Part shown: piece by piece, positions 58,924 through 64,000 of the stretch
How positions within the stretch are numbered: position 1 is the first letter of the stretch
Layout of the letters: each line of letters begins with the position of its first letter
Assembly (NCBI RefSeq): GCF_004923315.1
Contig: NZ_CP039647.1
Span: 744,001 to 808,000, forward strand
Source: Azospirillum sp. TSA2s
GTDB taxonomy: Bacteria; Pseudomonadota; Alphaproteobacteria; Azospirillales; Azospirillaceae
DNA: 64,000 nt
Reading direction: 5' to 3'
Notes under the pieces: model-generated
Told to the model about the DNA's origin: nothing
The model's database searches: none
Seen by the model: only the letters and a program-made list of their open reading frames with translations
Program-made: the position numbers and the translations under genes

Positions 58924-60139
58924 TAGTGGTGCATCCACCAAGTTGTTTAGACATTCGGGAGCGCGGCGACACCCAGTCGGCTCGGCGCGCGATGGCGCCT
59001 GCGTCGGCCCCAGACGAAGGGGTGCTTGTGCACGTTCCAGTAGGCGGTGGCCCGTTCCACCGCGGCCTCGATCTCGGCCCAGGCATCGAACCGGCGCCCT
59101 TTCAGCGCCAGTGAGCGCAGCACTTTCCACCAGGGCTCGATGAGGTTCAGGTAGGCGGCGTACTTGGGCTGGAAGACGAACTCCCAGCGCGGGTGGGCGA
59201 GGTTGAACAGCAGCACGTCCGGGCCGGAGTGACAGTTCAGGTTGTCGAGCACGGCGTAAACCCGCTCTACTGCCGGGTCGATCCAAGCCTCGACCCGGCC
59301 CAGGAAGTCGATCCAATTCGCGGTGGTCCGGCCCTCATAGGTTGCCGTGAGGGCGTCTCCTGTGGCCGGGCGGAAGGCGCCGAACACGTACCCGGCCACG
59401 TCCCGCCGGCCGTAGTCGATCTCCTGCTTGGCGCGCTCGGCCTTCAGGCCGGCGGGCCGGACGAGCCGGCGACCCGGATAGCTCTTGCTCGCCTGCGGCC
59501 CCATCTCGTCGAGACAGACGACTACGCAGCCCGTTGGCGGGGCGGTGTAGAGCTGCTCAATCGGCCCCTTTTTTTGGCGAAGTCCGGATCGACCCGCGCC
59601 CCGAACCACGTCTCCTCCTGGCGCCACTTCAACCCCTCCTGGACGAAGATCTCGGCGATGCGGCTGCGCTTCATTCTGATCCCTTTCTCCGACAGGTGGG
59701 CCACCAAGCGGTCCAGCGTCCACGAGGCGAAGGGCAGGCCCAGCTCGGCGGGCGGGGTCAGGGCGGTGTCGATCACAGCGCTGCGCTCGGCCGCGGTATA
59801 GGTGGGCGGGCGCCCCGACCGCACGTCTTCCTCCAGACCGTCGAAACCGCGGGCCTTGAAGCGCTTGAGCCAGTGGCGGACGGTCTCGCCGCACAGGTCC
59901 ATGCGCTCTGAGATGGCCGGCGCGGTCAGGCCCTCGACCGAATGCAGGACGATCTGCGCCCGCCGGACGAGACCGGCGCCCAACGTGCGTGAGCGTGCCA
60001 TCGTCCTCAACTTCTCCAACTCCTCGTCGCTCAAGTCCTGCACGCGGATGGCCATGGCCCGGCTCCAGGGCGGTGGGTTTCCCTCACCAACCGCTCCGAA
60101 GCTCTGGAGTTCCAATCAACTTAGCGGATGCACCACTTA
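58924..60139 (-). mobile_element. IS630-family insertion sequence
   Basis: Ends are inverted copies of GTGGTGCATCC: left TTAGTGGTGCATCCACCAAG from 58923, right GCGGATGCACCACTTA up to 60139, with further matches inside. TA dinucleotides lie at both borders, as expected for IS630 targets. The single transposase is on the minus strand in two overlapping frames. Boundaries are good to a few bases. Confidence 0.8.
58947..60055 (-). CDS. IS630-family transposase, two frames joined by -1 frameshift
   Basis: The first frame (60055 to 59522) encodes the helix-turn-helix part: MAIRVQDLSDEELEKL and AISERMDLCGETVRHWLKRF. The second frame (down to 58947) encodes the DDE domain, with CLDEMGPQ, AVLDNLNCH and AYLNLIEPWWKVL. 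The frames meet at a run of seven A residues followed by G (plus-strand T-run 59569-59575). The heptamer A AAA AAG is a known -1 slippery site and would give about 370 residues. Frameshift expression is common in IS630 elements, so the element may be active. I start the first frame at the ATG at 60055. Confidence 0.8.
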
Positions 60140-61300
<1,161 letters not shown>

Positions 61301-61321
61301 ACAAGACAGTTGCTCATCCGA

Positions 61322-62180
61322 TGATCACCCCTCTGGAAACCCGCTGATCTGCTGTCGGTTTCCTGTGCCTTTGGCACAGAGAGGCGGGCATGGGACCGAC
61401 AGTTGCGGACTTGGTTGCAGGGCTCATCGACCGGATCGAGGATCGGACTGCCGGCCCCGGGCGTCCGCCAATGTCCACCGTGGAGGTCATCGAAACCCTC
61501 CGCTTCTTCCTGCGTGAGGGCGTCCAGTGGCGCGAACTTCGGGCGGCGGACGGGCGCGCCTCAGGCTCAACCCTGCGCCGCCGCTTGGACAAATGGGACA
61601 CGACAGCGTTGCTCCGCCGTGTCCATGCCGTCCTCGTCCGTATGGCGCGCTCCGGTCCCGATGCCGCCGCTTGGGACGTCGTGGTCGACAGTTGTTCGGT
61701 ACGTGCAAAGCACGGTGGTGAGTTGACCGGCCCGAATCCCACCGACCGCGGCAAGCCCGGCACCAAGTATCACGTGGTGGTCTCCACTGACGGCCTGCCA
61801 CTGGCGGTCATGCCGTCTGCCGCCAATGTCCATGACACCATGCTCTTCCCCGACTTGCTGCGCCTGGCCCAGGTGGTCTGCGCCGCCATTGCCAAGCTCT
61901 ACGCCGACGCAGGCTACGACAGTGCCGATAACCGTTGGCTCTGCTTACGTGACGGGGTTCAACCGCACATCCGCAAGATCGGCGAGCCCCACGGCTCGGG
62001 GCTGGGAAAGGTCCGATGCGTTGTCGAGCACGGCTGCGCTTGGCTACTCGCGAACAAACGCCTGGATCGACGGCAGGATAGGCTCGGACGGATCGTCCTC
62101 TCCTTGCTCACTGCCGCCGCCATCTTCATCATCGCAAACCGCCTCAGTGCATTCTGAAGACCGCCCCTAAGAGGCGATCA
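61322..62180 (+). mobile_element. IS5-family insertion sequence
   Basis: Borders are approximate. TGATCACCCCTCTGG near 61322 and the complement of GAGGCGATCA ending at 62180 may be the terminal repeats. A small hairpin, CTGTGCC-TTT-GGCACAG (61363-61379), lies just before the transposase start. It is packed between the IS110-type gene and recombinase fragments. Confidence 0.5.
61390..62157 (+). CDS. IS5-family transposase
   Basis: A 255-residue DDE transposase of the IS427-like group. The N-terminal part is a DUF4096-type domain (STVEVIETLRFFLREGVQWRELR). The catalytic region has VVDSCSVRAKHGG (first Asp), ADAGYDSADN (second Asp) and the RCVVEHGCAWLLANKRLD stretch near the final Glu. It is in a single frame here, whereas many relatives need a frameshift, and it appears intact. 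Confidence 0.85.
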   Translation: MGPTVADLVAGLIDRIEDRTAGPGRPPMSTVEVIETLRFFLREGVQWRELRAADGRASGSTLRRRLDKWDTTALLRRVHAVLVRMARSGPDAAAWDVVVDSCSVRAKHGGELTGPNPTDRGKPGTKYHVVVSTDGLPLAVMPSAANVHDTMLFPDLLRLAQVVCAAIAKLYADAGYDSADNRWLCLRDGVQPHIRKIGEPHGSGLGKVRCVVEHGCAWLLANKRLDRRQDRLGRIVLSLLTAAAIFIIANRLSAF

Positions 62181-62515
62181 GCGACCGTCCGCTCGGCACC
62201 TCCTGGGACGACATAAGCGGGGCCGCCAGCGGGCCTCTGGTCGACTTCCTCCAGCTCTGCCTGGAGGCGCTGGGCTACACGCCGACCAAGAATGCCTTGC
62301 ACAACCGGGACGACTACCAGCTGCCGTTGCACCTCCTTCCGCCATCCTTTGCCACCGATCTGGAGGCATGGATGCGGCGGCTGTCCGGCGCCGATCCGCT
62401 GGACGACCTGGGTCCGGCCTGCCCGTTGCGCCCCAGCTCGCCGAAGACCGCCCGCGGCCATGTGCTGCGTTTCGCCGCCTCCGTCGTACGTGCCGGCGAG
62501 GAGCCCCAAGACGAT
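62181..62515 (+). pseudogene. Fragment of a site-specific (tyrosine) integrase, N-terminal part
   Basis: An open stretch reads RPLGTSWDDISGAASGPLV and continues through LHLLPPSFATDLEAWMRRL to LRPSSPKTARGHVLRFAASVVRAGEEP. The DPLDDLGPACPLRPSS then helix pattern resembles the SAM-like core-binding N-terminus of integrases. No catalytic R-H-R-Y region follows. Both ends are cut, on the left by the IS5-type element and on the right by a serine recombinase fragment in another frame. Confidence 0.55.
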
Positions 62516-62816
62516 CGAGGACGGGCCGTATCACGAGTCGATGAAGGAGCGCCTGACCAGCCTGGAAGCGGGCAAAGCCCAGTTGCTCCCCGCAGCGGAG
62601 GAGTCCGACGCCGATCTGCCGGCGGTACTGCTGCCCCTCTACCGCCGCAAGGTGGAAGCGCTGAAGGCGGCCCTCGCTGGCGGCGAGGACAGCGCCAAGG
62701 CGATGGAAATGGTGCGGATCATGATCGAGCGCGTTGCCCTGTTGCCCTCCCCTGCCGGGGCGGGGTTGGACGCCGACCTGCATGGCGAACTGGCCGGCAT
62801 CCTGGCTGTCTGCTAG
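62510..62816 (+). pseudogene. C-terminal fragment of a large serine recombinase
   Basis: The frame reads SPKTIEDGPYHESMKERLTS and continues with LPAVLLPLYRRKVEALKAAL and IMIERVALLPSPAGAGLDADLHGELAGILAVC before the stop. The YRRKVEALKAAL coiled-coil and the LIERVxLxP motif are typical of the last 100 residues of large serine recombinases. The catalytic domain is missing. It is joined out of frame to the integrase fragment. Confidence 0.65.
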
Positions 62817-63196
62817 GGCGCTGCTCAGATGCGCAAGGCTCAGACGCACGAACGCCCCGGACATTTCGAACAGGGCCGTCAGTGTCGGTGGTTGCGGGGG
62901 CACGCAACCACCGAGAATTGAGTTCGTCAGTTATCAGAATCTGAGCTTCGGGAAATATGAGGCAGAGGAATGTAGCGACATACTGGCTTGTCTTGCTTCG
63001 GCACTACTCCAAGCTTAGCCCTCAGGCAGTGAATATCGAATTTCTCCGAACCAAAGAGCCTATTCAGGGTAGGGATTTGTCGCGGAAGGGCTGACAATCC
63101 CACCCGCATATTTAACAGCGTTCAGATTTTCTTCAGAAAATCGCGGTCTCATTGCCAGTTGCTACTAGCAACTTCTGCCCCGGCGAAAGGGCCGTG
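62817..63196. other. Non-coding stretch with two hairpins
   Basis: No gene is seen in these 380 bp, and GC falls in 62930-63160. CGGTGGTTGCG (62886-62896) and its complement (62903-62913) form a perfect 11-bp stem with a 6-nt loop, probably a terminator. GATTTTCT (63125-63132) and AGAAAATC (63135-63142) form an AT-rich 8-bp dyad about 55 bp before the next gene, possibly a regulatory site or promoter feature. Confidence 0.5.
62886..62913. terminator. 11-bp stem hairpin after the recombinase fragments
   Basis: The arms are exact complements and the loop is GGGGCA. It separates the mobile-element cluster from the repeat-rich gene and could insulate transcription. No T-run follows. Confidence 0.55.
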
Positions 63197-64000
63197 ATGA
63201 CAGACCCTCAGAAGGCCGACGCACCGTCCGCTCCGCTCATGACCATCCCTGAGGCGCTCGCTTCGGAAGCGGCAGAGGTGCTTCTGATCGGAAATCGGCA
63301 AGCGCTGCTTGCAGTGCAGGAGAAGATGGCGGAAGCCTTGAGCAGCCAAGGCTTCCCTGGAAACGCCGCAGGCACGCTCGCGGAAGGCTGGATGCATGAC
63401 TTCGCCGATGGACTCGGCGCCCACGCCACGCCGGATGCCGCCATCCTCCAGGCGAACCGGATCGCTGCGGGTGCCGCCGCGCGCATGACTCAGGCGATGC
63501 AGGATGCGGCATCCCTGACCGGCGAGCAGCGGATGGCAACGGCATTGGCCCAAGGACAGGGAGTGGACGCGCAATCACTGTCCGTCCCGGGCTCGGCAGC
63601 CGACCTGTCCGCCGCTCTGTTCAACGGCGTAATGGACCCGCTCGCCCGGCCGGCGGGGGCGGCGGACCCGGTTGCCGCGCTGGCACAGTCCCTGAGCGCG
63701 CCGACGGCCCATACGCCTCCTTCAGCGCCTCCGGTTTCTCCGGTGGACCAACTGACCGCCGCGCTGGCCTCGGGCGCGGGCGTGCAGGAGGCCGTCAAGG
63801 CATTGGGAAGCAATCAGAACAGCCACTTCGCCGATACGCTCGAACGGGCACTGTCCAGGGGTGCCGAGTCCGACGCAGCGGTCACCGCAGCCCAGGAACT
63901 GAGCGCCAGCAGCGAGGTTTTGGCCCACTCCGCCTCGGTTGCCCAGTCCTACGGAAGCCATTTGCTCGCCACGCTCGCGTCCGGAGGCGCGGAGGCGCGC
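63197..64000 (+). CDS. Start of a repeat-rich Ala/Ser protein, cut by the window end
   Basis: At least 268 codons are open to the end of the window. The ATG at 63197 has GAAAGG upstream; a GTG directly before it is also possible. The product is rich in Ala, Ser, Gln and Leu, with few aromatic residues and no signal peptide. Imperfect repeats are visible: SHFADTLERALSRGAESDAAVTAAQ and SHLLATLASGGAEAR, both with a helix followed by a G-A-E turn, and an earlier weak copy in VDQLTAALASGAGVQEAVKAL. This looks like the N-terminus of a very large repetitive protein, for example an exported adhesin or cell-surface filament. I do not recognise the family. Confidence 0.7.
   Translation, partial: MTDPQKADAPSAPLMTIPEALASEAAEVLLIGNRQALLAVQEKMAEALSSQGFPGNAAGTLAEGWMHDFADGLGAHATPDAAILQANRIAAGAAARMTQAMQDAASLTGEQRMATALAQGQGVDAQSLSVPGSAADLSAALFNGVMDPLARPAGAADPVAALAQSLSAPTAHTPPSAPPVSPVDQLTAALASGAGVQEAVKALGSNQNSHFADTLERALSRGAESDAAVTAAQELSASSEVLAHSASVAQSYGSHLLATLASGGAEAR

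Overview
The window looks like a piece of a high-GC alphaproteobacterial genome, most like Azospirillum or a close Rhodospirillales relative. The evidence is the GC-rich codon use, Liv-type and CoxSML-type gene sets, a bacterial alternative oxidase, class II HMG-CoA reductase and the style of the insertion sequences. This is inference from gene content; no rRNA or tRNA gene was seen. Overlapping ATGA/GTGA junctions show many tight operons.

Layout. 1-4.2 kb: LysR regulator, NmrA-type reductase, small periplasmic cupin, Rrf2 regulator and alternative oxidase. Three copies of one 25-bp palindromic operator link the reductase and Rrf2 genes. 4.5-9.6 kb: a compact NAD salvage operon (nadM-Nudix, nadE, pncB, nicotinamidase-like). 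9.6-11.8 kb, minus strand: DUF350, DUF1190 and a glutathionylspermidine synthase-like ATP-grasp enzyme. 12-18.4 kb: TetR regulator and a phospholipid operon (LplT-PlsC-AMP ligase fusion, CDP-alcohol phosphatidyltransferase, PlsC, CdsA). 18.5-19.3 kb: PEP mutase/isocitrate lyase-like enzyme.

19.6-30.8 kb: an iron-uptake locus of FecI/FecR/FecA type with PepSY membrane proteins. It is split by a 5505-bp element (21275-26779). The element has 51-bp imperfect terminal inverted repeats and is flanked by a perfect 5-bp direct repeat, TGCTT. Removing the element and one TGCTT restores a natural FecR C-terminus (LLR-stop) and rejoins fecIR to fecA. The cargo is one very large CheB-CheR-PAS-GAF-PAS-histidine kinase-receiver gene. 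I see no transposase gene, only an IS6-like relic touching the left repeat. This is the most striking feature of the window.

30.9-38 kb: a peptide ABC transporter with an M14-type carboxypeptidase. 38.1-42.3 kb: an orphan Liv-type binding protein and class II HMG-CoA reductase, divergent from a MocR regulator. 42.3-46 kb: choline-sulfate locus (LysR, choline sulfatase, choline-binding protein) with no permease or ATPase. 46.1-58.7 kb, minus strand: an AraC regulator and a ten-gene catabolic operon (CoxL-CoxG fusion, CoxM, CoxS, acyl-CoA ligase, crotonase-family enzyme, LivKHMGF). It probably takes up, hydroxylates or oxidises, CoA-activates and degrades a carboxylic or aromatic acid.

58.9-62.8 kb: a mobile-element cluster with an IS630-type element (frameshifted transposase), an IS110-type element with a structured 5' non-coding region, an IS5-type element, and fragments of a tyrosine integrase and a large serine recombinase. 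63.2-64 kb: the start of a repeat-rich Ala/Ser protein that runs off the window.
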